DNA of 64,000 nucleotides from Hippopus hippopus. Taxonomy: Eukaryota > Mollusca > Bivalvia > Cardiida > Cardiidae. The notes beneath the pieces are model-generated. The model was given only the letters and a program-made list of their open reading frames with translations, ran no database searches and was not told where the DNA came from. The DNA is taken from the NCBI GenBank assembly GCA_946811185.2, contig OX328101.1, positions 26,830,122-26,894,121 of the forward strand, in the 5' to 3' direction. The translations under genes were made by a program, and so were the position numbers. Numbering within the stretch: the first letter of the stretch is position 1; the number at the start of each line of letters is the position of its first letter. Shown here piece by piece: positions 57,701 to 63,781 of the stretch.

Positions 57701-60700
57701 ATTGAAAAGAACAAAGATAATTTAAACTGAGCCATCTTTCGCTAGCAAATAATCAAAATGCAGCCAATATTTGTCCCCTAAAACGAAGGGCTTTGTTAAT
57801 GCTTTGTTTTACAATCCTAGCGGCAAAAATGTTAAAGTCGGCAAACCGATCAAAACAATCAAAACACAGCCGCAACATTTTGGACACGAACAATGTATCA
57901 TCATACAATAACCTTAGAACGTTCCGGTTCAGCATCTATATTTAGAATCGGGAAACCCTAAGCAAGAGTGAGTGACTGTAAACATTTCGGTGCAAATTAT
58001 CCCCGAAATTACAAAATTCTTTGAATTTCATTGTTTTTAGGGTGAGTGCGTTTGACGGGAGACATTACTGACCGAGTTCAGCCCCGGACAAAGCAAATGC
58101 AGTGGGGCAATAAATTTTATTGATACGGCATCTGGAAATCTATTGACTTGCAACAGATACGAGATAAAGGGGTAAACCCCCCCCCCCATAAAAAATTTTC
58201 TCCTCGGATTTAAACGATTTGGAAAAATGACCTGGTCGGCCCCTGAAAATACGGAATTCCGTCACAATACGGAAAACTTTTACCCCTGCTACTACAAATT
58301 TGTTTCAGACTGATTGGGTGATTGATGGAATGCTTTCAACATTATTTCAGTTATATTACAGCAACAGCTCACTTATTCATGTATGAGCCAAATTTCCCCA
58401 GTAGTTGGCTAGGGCTCCAAAGACACTCTAGCAACAAAAGGTATGCTTCCAGACTCCAGTAAGGATCGAACCCTGGGCCTCCGGGTTATGAATCCTACAG
58501 CTTCACCACTGAGCCATGCAGGACCCTATAAACATGTTTAAGAAGGACAAGTTAATGAGTTAAAGACATGTAACTCTTTGCCGAACGACCATTATATTAA
58601 TCTAGTTTAAATTGAAAGCATTTGCAGACGACATATAAACAAGAGGGTCATTGGCCCTGAAACGCTCACCTGAGTCAAGTCATTTAGTCCATCTAGGATT
58701 GACGAAGTTTAACAAATCCTGGTTTTGATGATGTAAACACATGAGTGTTGGTGACCTACTTTTTAACCCATTAAGAACCAATTTCAAATTTGTATGCGAT
58801 ATCGTAAAGAGAAACATTCTGACTAAACCTCATGAGTATTAGCCTGAAAATATAGCTTCTACAGCGCACACCAGGTTTTTCTACAATTAATCTCGATGAA
58901 CTACTTTTTGACCCAATATGACCCAACTTCAAACTGGAACTAGATACATGTATCATCCAGACGAACATTTTGACAAAGTTTCATGAGTATCAGACTGAAA
59001 ATGTGGTCTCTTGAGTGCACACATAGTTTTTCTAAGATTTGTTCCAATGACCTACTTTATGACCCAACATAACCCAATTTCAAACTTGTCTGAGATGTTA
59101 TCAAGACAAACATTCTGATTGAGTTTCATGAAATTGTGGCCTCTAAAGGTTTTTCAACGTTTTTCTAAGGTTTAACCCAGTGACCTACTTCCTGACCCAA
59201 TTTCATACTTACTTGAAATGTCATTGAGACAAGCATTCTGACAAAGTTTCATGATTATTAGACTAAAAATATGGCCTTTAAAGTACACACACGTTTTTTT
59301 TTTAAAGATTTGCCCCAGTGACCTATTTTTGGACCTGATGAGACCCAATTTCAATCTTGTCCAAGATATAATCAAGACAAACATTCTGACCAAGTTTATG
59401 TGCATTGGACTTAAAATGTGATCTCTAGAGTACACACAAAGTTTTTCTAAGATTTTACCTAGTTACCTACTTCTTCACCCGACATGACCCAATTTCAGAC
59501 ATGTCCAAGATATTATTAAGACAAATATTCTAACCAAGTTTCATGAGTGTCAGACCGAAAATGTGGTCTCTAGACTATAGCCCTGTTAAATAAGGTATAT
59601 GAAAAGAATTTTTATGTCGGGTGTCAATTCCTTTCTGTGTGTAGCCATTTTGTACTACCTGCAAGTATTCTGTTTACATGGTGTCATGCAGTGATATGCT
59701 ACTATTGACACCCGGTTGATTCATTCAGTGTATAATTTATAGGTTAGGATTGCACCAGTAAACTAAAGATAAACTTTGAATCTAGTGCATCTTTTCCGAT
59801 CACATCACCATTTTGATTTTGGGAACTCAATTTTGGCAACTAAGTGTATGCTCTACTGAAATTCTGTGCAGATGTATGCTACATGTACAGTGAAACGTGC
59901 TACATAAAGTTGGTCACAAAAGTATCCATTAAGTGTTTCTAGTTTGCCTTTGTCACAGTTTAAAGATATCTGTTGACCTGAATACAAATCTAATCAAACT
60001 TTCCCCTTTGTTTCAGTTACAAGATAATTCAGTCTCTTTATTCACCCTTTCTTCCACCCTGAGCTTATTTGAACCAGCCTTACAAAAGACAGCATTTGAG
60101 AACATGGTGACAAAAGTATCAAATACTCAAACACTCAAAAAAGCCATCTTTCCAGTTTCAAAGTGTGAAAAAGTTTTCTTAATTCTGTCCTGGTCTAAGA
60201 ATTTTTGTTATCTCCTAATGAGAACCAACCCATTTCCAAACAATACCTAAAGTGATCCTGAGGAGGAAGACTTAGAATAGTGTTGGAAAAGGAAGAAATT
60301 GCTGATAGTCAACATTTTCTCCATTTTCTACAATGTTTTCTACCATTTCACAGACAAATCTATTTATTTGCCAATCTGAAAGTGCTGTCAACATGGGTAA
60401 GTCTAACATTTTGTTGTTAAGTTAACCCTTGTAGCACTAAACCTCATTCAAATGCTTATGCGGGCAGTGTAGATTAATATCAAACTGCACAGTATGTGCA
60501 GTCTGATCTAAGATTTACATTTTTGCTCCCTTTTCACATATTCTGACAAAAGCAGCTTGAAAATTTCAGTATCTGCATCTTTAGTAGTAATTGAGAATTT
60601 TCGTTTCATTATTTAGCACTACAACAGTTTAGTTTTTGAATAAGAGTAAATCTCAGCCCACTTAACTTTGGTGACAAAGGTGAATAACTTATTACCATAC

Positions 60701-63700
60701 AAATAAAACTCTTCACACGCCTGCTGCTTTTGAATTGTATGTTGCGAGTATCTGAGTAATTGCTCCTTTTTCAAAAATATTTTTCATGACATTAAAAAAA
60801 GGACTTGAACATTTCATTTCCTACAATTACTTCTCCTTTGTGTCACATGCTTAAAACTTTTCAAAACAACCCTGAGTTTTAATGACCCTCAGTTTAACAG
60901 TTTTTGAAAACACTGTAGGAAAAGGAGAAAATGCTGGGAACTACAATTTTCTCCTTTTCTTTCATTGTTTTCTCCCTCTTTTTAGACAAATTCCATTGTT
61001 TGAGCCATATTTACATTGTCTTCTACAAATTGTTTAAGTTTAAGATTTTGTGATCTCGTACAGAGTTAAGAAGGTAATATGTCTACAAATACCAATAGCC
61101 TAAAATGGTAATAGGTTAAACTTATATCTAGTTGTTTGTCCAGACACAGGTTAGAAAGAATCTAATATTTTCTTAGGTCAGGTCAATGACCGACTTTGTG
61201 ACAGAGAAATAATTATTCTAATCCATAGATCTAGTGTCCAATAAACCTACAGTATTATTTGGCCTGCAGCATGCGAAAAGGGACATTTAGACATTAGCGT
61301 AAAGTGTCGTCTCGGATTAGCCTGTGCAAACTTTCTGTTCTTATGCAATTTTCTGTTTCGCACAAGTCTACTGTTGGACAAAATCAAATGTAGTTGGAAA
61401 GTATAGACACGGATCAGCCTGCGCGGACTGCGCAGGCTGATAGCAGATGTGAGACGACACTTTGCGCAAAATATCTGAATACAAATTTTCATGTGTTCCA
61501 GGCCATTTAGTGTTTGACATTTCAGTCTGGTAGTAAGACCATGGTAATTGCAATTTCAAGGTTGTGTATTGTCCAGAAAGTCTCAACAAAGCTGACAGCT
61601 GTTGATAAAAGAGCAGACTTCAAGTTTTGTGCTGTCTGATCTTAATCAACACAGGCCCTCTATGCAACTAAAGTTGTGAGAAGGATGAAGACGAGGCATC
61701 TCCACTTACCTAGTACTTTTTCCATTCTTCAGATTCTGACTACATCTATTACTGTAGTTTCATTAAGACTAAGTTTCAGAAAGACCACAGTAGATACATT
61801 CCCTCTGGTGTGACTCTCAGACAGGTGAAAATCCAAAGTTTAAACCTCTATTTCTTGTGAAGTAAGCATCACTGAACACTAAGGCTTTTTTGTTAACATA
61901 CTCTAGTATAGTTTTATCCCATTTAAAAAAAAATTGGGCTGAAGTTACCCTTAATAATCCTGTACTTACACAACTCTGAAGAAAAAGGCTTACAACCTCA
62001 ATGTAGGAAAACGGATACAATACCGTTGATGTGTTTTCAACAATATTTTCTATACTTTCACAGAAAATGTCTTTATTTGAGATGCAGTATGTTTGTCATC
62101 TGGAAATGCTTTAAAGTTTTGTGCTGGTTGGTAAAGAGTTGAAAGAATTATTGTTACAGAGACAGCAATATCACAGTATTTCACCTTTGAACACTCACAC
62201 TTATGCATGATTATTGAGCAAAGGCACTTAATTGTTTTCTTTCTCAACAAACTTCACCCTGCATAATCTAATATAATATGGGCCACATTCTGTGAAAAAG
62301 GGTTTTTATATGTAAATGCATCTGTAAAAAGTATCAACCCATGTCAGCTTGCACAGTCCATGCAGGCTGACATGGATCCAAAATTTTTGCTATTTGTAAA
62401 TTTTCTGCATGTCCAAGGACCCCTCTACCTTAGAACAGATAACTGTCCCCAAAGGTGATGTTGCTTTTTGACTGGACACCTACAGTGCACAATAAATGTC
62501 CAAATATGAAAAAAATCAAAGTAGCATCTCATTATTGAGACTACCACCTATGTCATGATTCAGTCAGTTGTTCGACAAACTGGGTTTTATGAATCCACAA
62601 TAATGTGATGTTTTGCTTGGTAAAATGTATCATGAAGATGCATTAAACCCCCTTTTTTCAGAGTGCCAATCATATATAAATGGTATACAACAAAATAAAC
62701 TGCTGGACATGACTCCTACTCAAGTCAACACTTCTACACATATAAATTTTCTACACAGAAATGGTAAAGGTCTTTTACTTTTATAAAGTTCTGCAATATA
62801 AACTTTCATCAGGTGCATATAACAGACAAAAAAGAAAAATATTAAAAGTGTTATAATGTAGAAAGACAAGTTTTCTCATCCAACAGCGAAATAGAAGTTT
62901 TAATACCATGGTGAATGCATTGAAAAAATCTGATTGTTCAATGAAACTCGGCCATTAGTTTTGAAATATCCACTGGCTTCATTAATAGTACTGACCAATC
63001 AGATTGGTTTAACAAATTCCATGTGGTATTATAATTTCCATTTCAATGTGATTTTCCTGTCTCCAAAATCATGTTCGGCAGGCAACACAGTCTTATACAT
63101 GTATATGATTTATAGAAGATAAAGTTTGTCAGAAAATATGTGCCACTGTAATAAAGTATGAAAAAAGTCTTACCAGGTGAAAGAATGGCACAAAATATCC
63201 AAAGAGTGCAATTCCAAGAGAAAGCACCCATATCACATAGGCCTTCCGTTTCCAAATTTTGACATTCAGGAATTTTTTCGTCCAACTACAACAATCATTA
63301 CAATGTTGATATATACTTTCAGTGGATAATGTCAACGCTGCCAAATGATCTTCTTTCTTAAACACTGGTTTCCAGGAGAGGGTGAATATTATTAGTGTGA
63401 ACTGTAAGGCAGCTAAAAACAGGAAACAGTATTTTATGCCAATGTTTTCGAGTAAAAACGGTAGAATTCTAGTTAGTCCTATGGTAAATAACGAACTGCC
63501 AAATGCCACAATTCCATTCACTAAGCCCATATGTTTTTTAAAATAATGTCCAAGAATAACAAGAGATGGAGAGTAAACCATGGAAGATCCAAGGCCTAAC
63601 ATGATACCAAATGTAAGGTATAGCAGTTCTAAATGTTGGATAAAAGCACTAGCTGCTAGACCGGCTGTTGCTAGTACAGCACCAGTAAATGCCGTTGGCC

Positions 63701-63781
63701 GGATGCCGATTCTGTCACTCATGATACTAGATATGGTACACATCAAGAATGTGACTCCTGTACAAGTGGAACCAACAAATG
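36263..63781 (-). CDS. SLC16A10: SLC16 family transporter, MCT8/MCT10-like, 3' five exons (5' end outside window)
   Basis: This is a membrane carrier of the monocarboxylate transporter family, a 12-TM major facilitator of the plasma membrane. The five exons (63781-63174, 49752-49386, 40838-40732, 39239-39167, 36723-36263) join in frame, with phases 1/0/1/0/1 across the junctions, and give about 537 residues plus a TAA stop. Seen motifs are SDRIGIRP after TM2, GHYFKKHMGLVNGI in TM4-5, GYFVPFFHL in TM7, SGVGRIICGKVAD in TM8 and GICDGIF in TM10. From family knowledge, the His of FFHL, the Arg of VGR and the Asp of CDG match residues important in MCT8/MCT10, which carry iodothyronines and aromatic amino acids. 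The missing part is the amino terminus with TM1 and its DGGWGW-type motif, which should lie beyond 64000. The substrate is inferred. Other SLC16 branches are less likely because the TM8-TM11 text follows MCT8/10 closely. The symbol marks the nearest vertebrate relative only. Confidence 0.9.
36750..36977 (-). mobile_element. TTAA MITE copy, full length, next to a splice acceptor
   Basis: TTAACCCTTTACCAGATGACA to GCAGTAAAGGGTTTACC. The low end lies 26 bp from the acceptor of the last SLC16 exon. Strong arms around GCTGTTTACCAGC. Confidence 0.88.
36975..37108 (+). mobile_element. TTAA MITE, 5' part
   Basis: TTTACCCTGTATCACAAAATC to AAATGTTTTCCACACTTACA, then joined directly to the GTGGTATTTGTC repeat copy A. 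Confidence 0.6.
37111..37876 (-). repeat. GTGGTATTTGTC repeat, copy A (intact, no insert)
   Basis: About 760 bp, the inverse of copy B. GTGGTATTTGTC lies near one end (37135) and its complement near the other (ending about 37871). The first end carries AATCAAAGTGTTGAGAACGC, and the other has a hairpin from GTGGTATTGTCTTCGACAAA. Plus-strand frame 37690-37920 matches minus frame 41373-41555 because of the repeat. It contains the empty site TGTATCGTATTTT for the insert in copy B. Confidence 0.85.
37888..38165 (-). mobile_element. TTAA MITE parts, two pieces
   Basis: A plus-orientation tail (CTGCAAATGTCTTTAATTTGAA) at 37892-37940 is followed by a minus-orientation copy at 37950-38165 with arms AATGTGGGATATGG and CTTTCTGCAATGTTTTC. 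Confidence 0.55.
38262..38335 (+). mobile_element. TTAA MITE core with paired arm change
   Basis: GAGAAATTGCTCATGATGAGC is followed by CTCCTTTTGCCACAATGTTTG. The tip pair GCTCAT/ATGAGC replaces GCTGGT/ACCAGC on both arms. Confidence 0.5.
38336..38583 (+). repeat. CATGCTC MITE, copy 3
   Basis: CACTGGCAAAAGGGGGTTTC start and CCCTTTTCACAAAGCATGGC end. The middle phrase ATTATGGATCCATAAAATCC is shared with the copy at 19022. Confidence 0.7.
38648..38836 (-). mobile_element. TTAA MITE copy, decayed
   Basis: CCTTACAAGATGACAAAAGTTT to GTTTGGTAATGGG. The arms are partly lost. Confidence 0.55.
38834..39055 (-). mobile_element. TTAA MITE copy, decayed
   Basis: TTTACTCTATACCTGACAACA to TTTTGTAAAGAGTTAA. 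The core is short (AATGCTGTTTTTTTTCC). Confidence 0.6.
39167..39239 (-). CDS. SLC16A10: SLC16 gene, small exon of the cytoplasmic tail
   Basis: This 73-bp exon was found by matching phase between its neighbours. The acceptor is TTGTTGTTGTAG before 39239 and the donor is AGAG/GTAAGG at 39167. It reads SYPAVTETQEFASISMIDVY then NEVR plus one base. It starts in phase 0, as the TM12 exon requires, and its last base with TC of the next exon makes valine. Without it the last exon would be out of frame. It has no recognised domain. Confidence 0.8.
39268..39452 (-). mobile_element. TTAA MITE copy, one arm lost, next to a splice acceptor
   Basis: CAGCTTTTTACCAGAGGACAA to GCAGTAGAGGGTTAA. Only the right arm (GCATTTTCTCCATTTCCCAC) remains. 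The low end lies about 30 bp from the acceptor of the SLC16 small exon. Confidence 0.65.
39476..39536. repeat. GCACA hairpin repeat, decayed
   Basis: GTGTAGATCAAGATTATACT and ATGCAGTCTCATATTAGATC. Confidence 0.5.
39537..39998. other. Unassigned intron DNA
   Basis: No feature is seen. Confidence 0.35.
40000..40227 (+). mobile_element. TTAA MITE copy, full length
   Basis: TTAACCCTTTACCCAACGATCC to GTTTGGGTTAGGGTTAA. The arms are nearly intact, tip GTTGGTAACCAGC. Confidence 0.82.
40228..40731. other. Unassigned intron DNA
   Basis: No repeat or exon is recognised. Confidence 0.35.
40732..40838 (-). CDS. SLC16A10: SLC16 gene, exon with TM12
   Basis: This 107-bp exon has an acceptor TGTCTGATTTCAG and a donor GAACAG/GTAATC. 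It begins with GT, completing glycine, then WMYDSMGDYRVAFHVAG, the loop and start of TM12, and ends at FLIPKVEQ in phase 0. The match to the last helix of MCT8/10-type carriers is clear. Both splice sites are standard. Confidence 0.9.
41150..42134 (+). repeat. GTGGTATTTGTC repeat, copy B (carries an insert)
   Basis: An inverted paralogue of copy A. It starts with GTGGTATTTGTCGAAGACAA near 41182 and ends CTTGACAAATACCACTTCAG near 42112, then AACGCTTTGATTTTT. The 192-bp insert at 41246-41437 is absent from copy A. Confidence 0.85.
41246..41437. mobile_element. 192-bp element, CAG...CTG ends, 6-bp target duplication
   Basis: The inverted ends are CAGAGCTCCAGATAAGAGG and the complement of CTCTATCTGGAGCTCTG. 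TATCGT flanks both sides (41240-41245 and 41438-41443). Copy A has one TATCGT at the same place. The centre (41310-41386) is a palindrome with about 36-bp arms beginning AAACCCTATGTTGTGGGTA. It has no coding capacity. Confidence 0.93.
42135..42412. other. Unassigned intron DNA
   Basis: No feature is seen. Confidence 0.35.
42413..42590 (+). mobile_element. TTAA MITE copy, left end lost
   Basis: AACAATTGTGGCAAAAAAGAAA, then tip ACTGGTGATCAGCA, and right end GTTTGGCTAAGAGTTA. Confidence 0.6.
42587..42735 (+). mobile_element. TTAA MITE copy, 5' part
   Basis: TTTACCATACAATGCCAAG to GAGTTTTCTCCTTTTTCC. It has lost the left arm (ATTGTGGTAACCAGAG) and is adjacent to the preceding copy. Confidence 0.6.
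42772..42836. repeat. GCACA hairpin repeat
   Basis: GTCAAGATCAGACTGCACA and TGGTGCAGTATGATCTTCATC. Confidence 0.65.
42978..43166 (-). mobile_element. TTAA MITE copy, decayed
   Basis: GAGCTCTTCACCAAACACGTA and GAAAGAATTTGCAGAAAGCAA. The core is shortened. Confidence 0.5.
43167..44277. other. Unassigned intron DNA
   Basis: Short poly-A runs at 43383-43435 only. Open frames of 60 to 75 codons on both strands show no family signature. Confidence 0.4.
44278..44470. repeat. Two partial GCACA hairpin repeats
   Basis: TGCTGTCTGATCTTGATCTAG at 44291 and GTAGATCAGGACCATACTGT with ACATACAGTCTGATCATAAC at 44416-44460. Confidence 0.5.
44920..45051 (+). mobile_element. TTAA MITE with the whole palindrome deleted
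   Basis: TTAACCCTTTATCACACAATC, GTTTTAACAACCCTGG, then a direct jump to ATGCTTTCAATATTGACCAG and TATGGTAAAAGTTAA. Only about 130 bp remain. Confidence 0.75.
45060..45340 (+). repeat. Fragment of the GCTCTACTGGC-type array
   Basis: CAGGGAGGGCCATTTTTGACC, AGAAGAGGTCAATTAACC and ACATATGTGACTTTGAGAC resemble units at 34600-35100. Confidence 0.45.
45341..46554. other. Unassigned intron DNA
   Basis: No repeat is recognised. A 60-codon frame at 45838-46020 has no known resemblance. Confidence 0.4.
46556..46792 (+). mobile_element. TTAA MITE copy, decayed
   Basis: CTAAACAACCCCATGTTCTAA to CATGTGGTAAAGAGCTAG. The hairpin is weak. Confidence 0.58.
46802..47031 (-). mobile_element. TTAA MITE copy, full length
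   Basis: TTAACTATTTTCCAAAAGGTA to TTTGTTAAAGGATTAA. The arms meet at GCTGGTTACCACC. Confidence 0.72.
47140..47369 (+). mobile_element. TTAA MITE copy, full length, close to consensus
   Basis: TTAAGCCTTTACCAAACAATCC to GTTTGGAAAAGAGTTAA. The hairpin is near perfect, tip GCTGGTCACCAGC. Confidence 0.88.
47593..48808 (+). repeat. GCTCACCTGAG-bounded array, copy B (complete)
   Basis: The leader ACAAGACGGCCATGATGGCC and CGCTCACCTGAG are followed by seven or eight units of about 145 bp (AAACATTCTGACCAA, TTTCATGAGTATTGGACTG, GTGGCCTCTAGAG, ACACAAGG). Then come GGACGACACACGATGG and terminal GCTCACCTTGAGCACTTTG with TGCTCAGGTGAGC and TAAAAAT. The open frames here repeat with the unit. Confidence 0.92.
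49386..49752 (-). CDS. SLC16A10: SLC16 gene, exon with TM8-TM11
   Basis: This 367-bp exon has an acceptor TTTTTTCATTTCAG before 49752 and a donor GCAG/GTTTGT at 49386. It begins PKYIADNFPG, in phase 0, and ends in PPIA plus one base. It carries the strongest MCT8/MCT10 signatures: the VGR arginine in TM8, FGGIIVISLVMGICDGIF in TM9-10, and then GPIAFDIVGP and ASQAIGFLLG. The last base G joins GT of the next exon to rebuild the glycine of PPIAGW. Confidence 0.93.
49868..50092 (+). mobile_element. tRNA-derived SINE
   Basis: CTATGTGGCTCAGTAGTGAAG head, GACCTCAGAGTCCTTGTCTAG body, and GACATGACTGAAATAATGTT near the tail. Confidence 0.75.
50245..51640 (+). repeat. GCTCACCTGAG-bounded array, copy C (split by a SINE)
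   Basis: The leader ACAAGAGGGCCATTGGCGC and GTGCTCACCTGAG are followed by about eight units near 145 bp and the terminal hairpin GCTCACCTTGAGCACTTTGT. The last base block reads GGTGAGGTAGA where other copies have GGTGAGCTAAA. Confidence 0.9.
50695..50928 (+). mobile_element. tRNA-derived SINE nested in array copy C
   Basis: GGTCCTGCGTGGCTCAGTAG head, GGCAAGACACTTCAGAGCCC body, TTTAATCAAC tail. ACAAACATTTT and ACAAACATTCT on the two sides are the target duplication. Confidence 0.88.
51641..52370. other. Unassigned intron DNA
   Basis: No feature is seen. The 119-codon minus frame at 51481-51840 is partly array DNA and has no resemblance. Confidence 0.4.
52371..53696 (+). mobile_element. mariner element, dead
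   Basis: The termini are GGGGTGATCAGAAAGATCG on the left and the near complement TTCTTTCTGATCACCCC on the right, with TA at both outer edges (TACGTGGGG and CCCCTCGTA). At about 1.3 kb it has the standard mariner length. The broken transposase gene lies inside on the plus strand. Confidence 0.92.
52560..53510 (+). pseudogene. mariner transposase pseudogene
   Basis: A DDE cut-and-paste transposase that would act at the TIRs. Seen in order are the helix-turn-helix part with VKDDPKSGRPSTS and RRDAVRKIADTFNIS, the linker block WVPRQLAPE, the first catalytic block VTCDET, the second HQDNALAHKA, and the last TPCD. Thirty-four residues separate the second and third Asp, the DD34D spacing of mariner. 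In-frame stops follow the WVPR block (VEIC then stop), fall inside the first Asp block and come right after the third Asp, and the amino-terminal part is shifted. The gene cannot make an active enzyme. Confidence 0.9.
53791..54025 (-). mobile_element. TTAA MITE copy, full length
   Basis: GTAAGTCTCTAGCAAATGGCA to TTTGGTAGGGAGTTTA. The hairpin is near perfect, with TAGGAAAAGGAG against CTCCTTTTCCAA. Confidence 0.8.
54297..54525 (+). mobile_element. TTAA MITE copy
   Basis: TGCTTTTACCACACAATCATG to GTGGGAAAGGGTTAA. The tip is deleted (GGAGAAAGGTAAGCAGC). Confidence 0.7.
54526..54925. other. Unassigned intron DNA
   Basis: No feature is seen. Confidence 0.35.
54927..55060 (-). mobile_element. TTAA MITE, left half
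   Basis: ACTCCTTTACAAGACGAAAAA to ACTAGAAGGAGAAAATACTAG. Confidence 0.5.
55118..55349 (+). mobile_element. TTAA MITE copy, full length
   Basis: TTAAGCCTTTTCCACAATGATT to CAGCTGGTAAAGAGTTAA. It shares TTAA 55346-55349 with the next copy. Confidence 0.8.
55346..55579 (+). mobile_element. TTAA MITE copy, full length, adjacent insertion
   Basis: TTAACCTTTTATAACACAACCC to GTGTGGTAAAGAGTTAA. The arms run GAGGGAAAAGAAGAAAATGC against CACTTTCTTCTTTTCCCCC, another partly paired change (GAAG with CTTC). Confidence 0.82.
55607..58288. mobile_element. hAT-like element of 2.7 kb, CA...TG ends, 6-bp direct repeats
   Basis: The inverted ends are CAAGGGTAAAAGTT and the complement of AACTTTTACCCCTG. CTACTA flanks both sides (55601-55606 and 58289-58294). 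The left part holds a very GC-rich block at 55650-55740 made of GGGGCC and GGCCCCCGG motifs, a marked shift from the AT-rich surroundings. About 56815-57070 matches 30060-30360 in the element at 29478. Two short minus-strand frames (57466-57735 and 57753-57935) have no family I recognise. No clear transposase is present. Confidence 0.75.
58308..58530 (-). mobile_element. tRNA-derived SINE
   Basis: On the minus strand it has TCCTGCATGGCTCAGTGGTG and GGGTTCGATCCTTAC, and its (ATCA)-type tail lies at the low end. It sits just outside the hAT-like element. Confidence 0.85.
58569..58636 (-). mobile_element. TTAA MITE, left end cut by an array repeat
   Basis: TAACTCTTTGCCGAACGACCA to GCATTTGCAGACGACATATA, then directly AACAAGAGGG. 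Confidence 0.65.
58634..59578 (+). repeat. GCTCACCTGAG-bounded array, copy D, 3' end lost
   Basis: The leader ACAAGAGGGTCATTGGCCC and CGCTCACCTGAG start it. About six units of 145 bp follow. The terminal hairpin is missing and the block fades at GTCTCTAGACTATAGCC. Confidence 0.82.
59579..60230. other. Unassigned intron DNA
   Basis: A 105-codon plus frame at 59933-60250 reaches into a MITE and shows no family signature. No other feature is seen. Confidence 0.4.
60232..60424 (+). mobile_element. TTAA MITE copy, decayed
   Basis: CATTTCCAAACAATACCTAAAG to TGTTGTTAAGTTAA. The hairpin is weak (AATTGCTGATAGTCAACATTTT). Confidence 0.55.
60462..60526. repeat. GCACA hairpin repeat
   Basis: ATCAAACTGCACAGTATGTG and CAGTCTGATCTAAGATTTAC. 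Confidence 0.65.
60857..61070 (+). mobile_element. TTAA MITE copy, 5' tip lost
   Basis: AACAACCCTGAGTTTTAATG to GATCTCGTACAGAGTTAA. The arms are close to consensus on the left. Confidence 0.65.
61250..61490. repeat. Inverted-repeat element with GCGTAAAGTGTCGTCTC ends
   Basis: GCGTAAAGTGTCGTCTCGGA at 61298 pairs with GAGACGACACTTTGCGC ending about 61467. The stem CAGCCTGCGCGGACTGCGCA with GGCTG lies inside. GC content is higher than the flanks. Confidence 0.75.
61608..61655. repeat. GCACA hairpin repeat, half
   Basis: TTTGTGCTGTCTGATCTTAATC and AACACAGGCC. One arm remains. Confidence 0.45.
61656..61957. other. Unassigned intron DNA
   Basis: No feature is seen. Confidence 0.35.
61958..62143 (+). 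mobile_element. TTAA MITE copy, decayed
   Basis: CTTACACAACTCTGAAGAAAAAG to GGTTGGTAAAGAGTTGAA. The core is largely lost. Confidence 0.55.
62276..62675 (+). repeat. CATGCTC MITE, copy 4, with internal insertion
   Basis: ATGGGCCACATTCTGTGAAAAA at the left and CCCCCTTTTTTCAGAGTGCC at the right. ACCCATGTCAGCTTGCACAG and CAGGCTGACATGG form the central dyad. It is about 140 bp longer than the other copies. Confidence 0.65.
62676..63173. other. Unassigned intron DNA
   Basis: No repeat or exon is recognised before the donor site at 63173. Confidence 0.35.
63174..63781 (-). CDS. SLC16A10: SLC16 gene, exon with TM2-TM7
   Basis: This 608-bp exon has an acceptor at TTTCCTTTTCAG before position 63781 and a donor CTG/GTAAGA at 63174. 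It opens with two bases that finish a split codon and ends in phase 0. It encodes the end of TM2, the short SDRIGIRP loop, TM3-TM6, the central cytoplasmic loop (basic, with cysteines in HCNDCC) and TM7 ending PFFHL. The open frame continues upstream to 63905, but that part does not resemble SLC16 and I treat it as intron. Confidence 0.92.

Larger units (their letters stand above)
49753..63173 (-). other. SLC16 intron of 13.4 kb
   Basis: This intron has a GTAAGA donor and a TTTCAG acceptor. It holds two SINEs and part of a third feature set: a large 145-bp-unit array (50245-51640), a dead mariner, a 2.7-kb hAT-like element, about ten TTAA MITE copies, a truncated array (58634-59578) and several hairpin repeats. 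The stretches 51650-52370, 54030-54290, 54530-54925, 59580-60230 and 62680-63170 show nothing I recognise. Confidence 0.75.

Noticed and set aside
57466..57935. Two minus-strand frames as a host gene start
   Set aside because: They lie inside the hAT-like element, lack splice or family support, and could at most be part of a decayed element gene.
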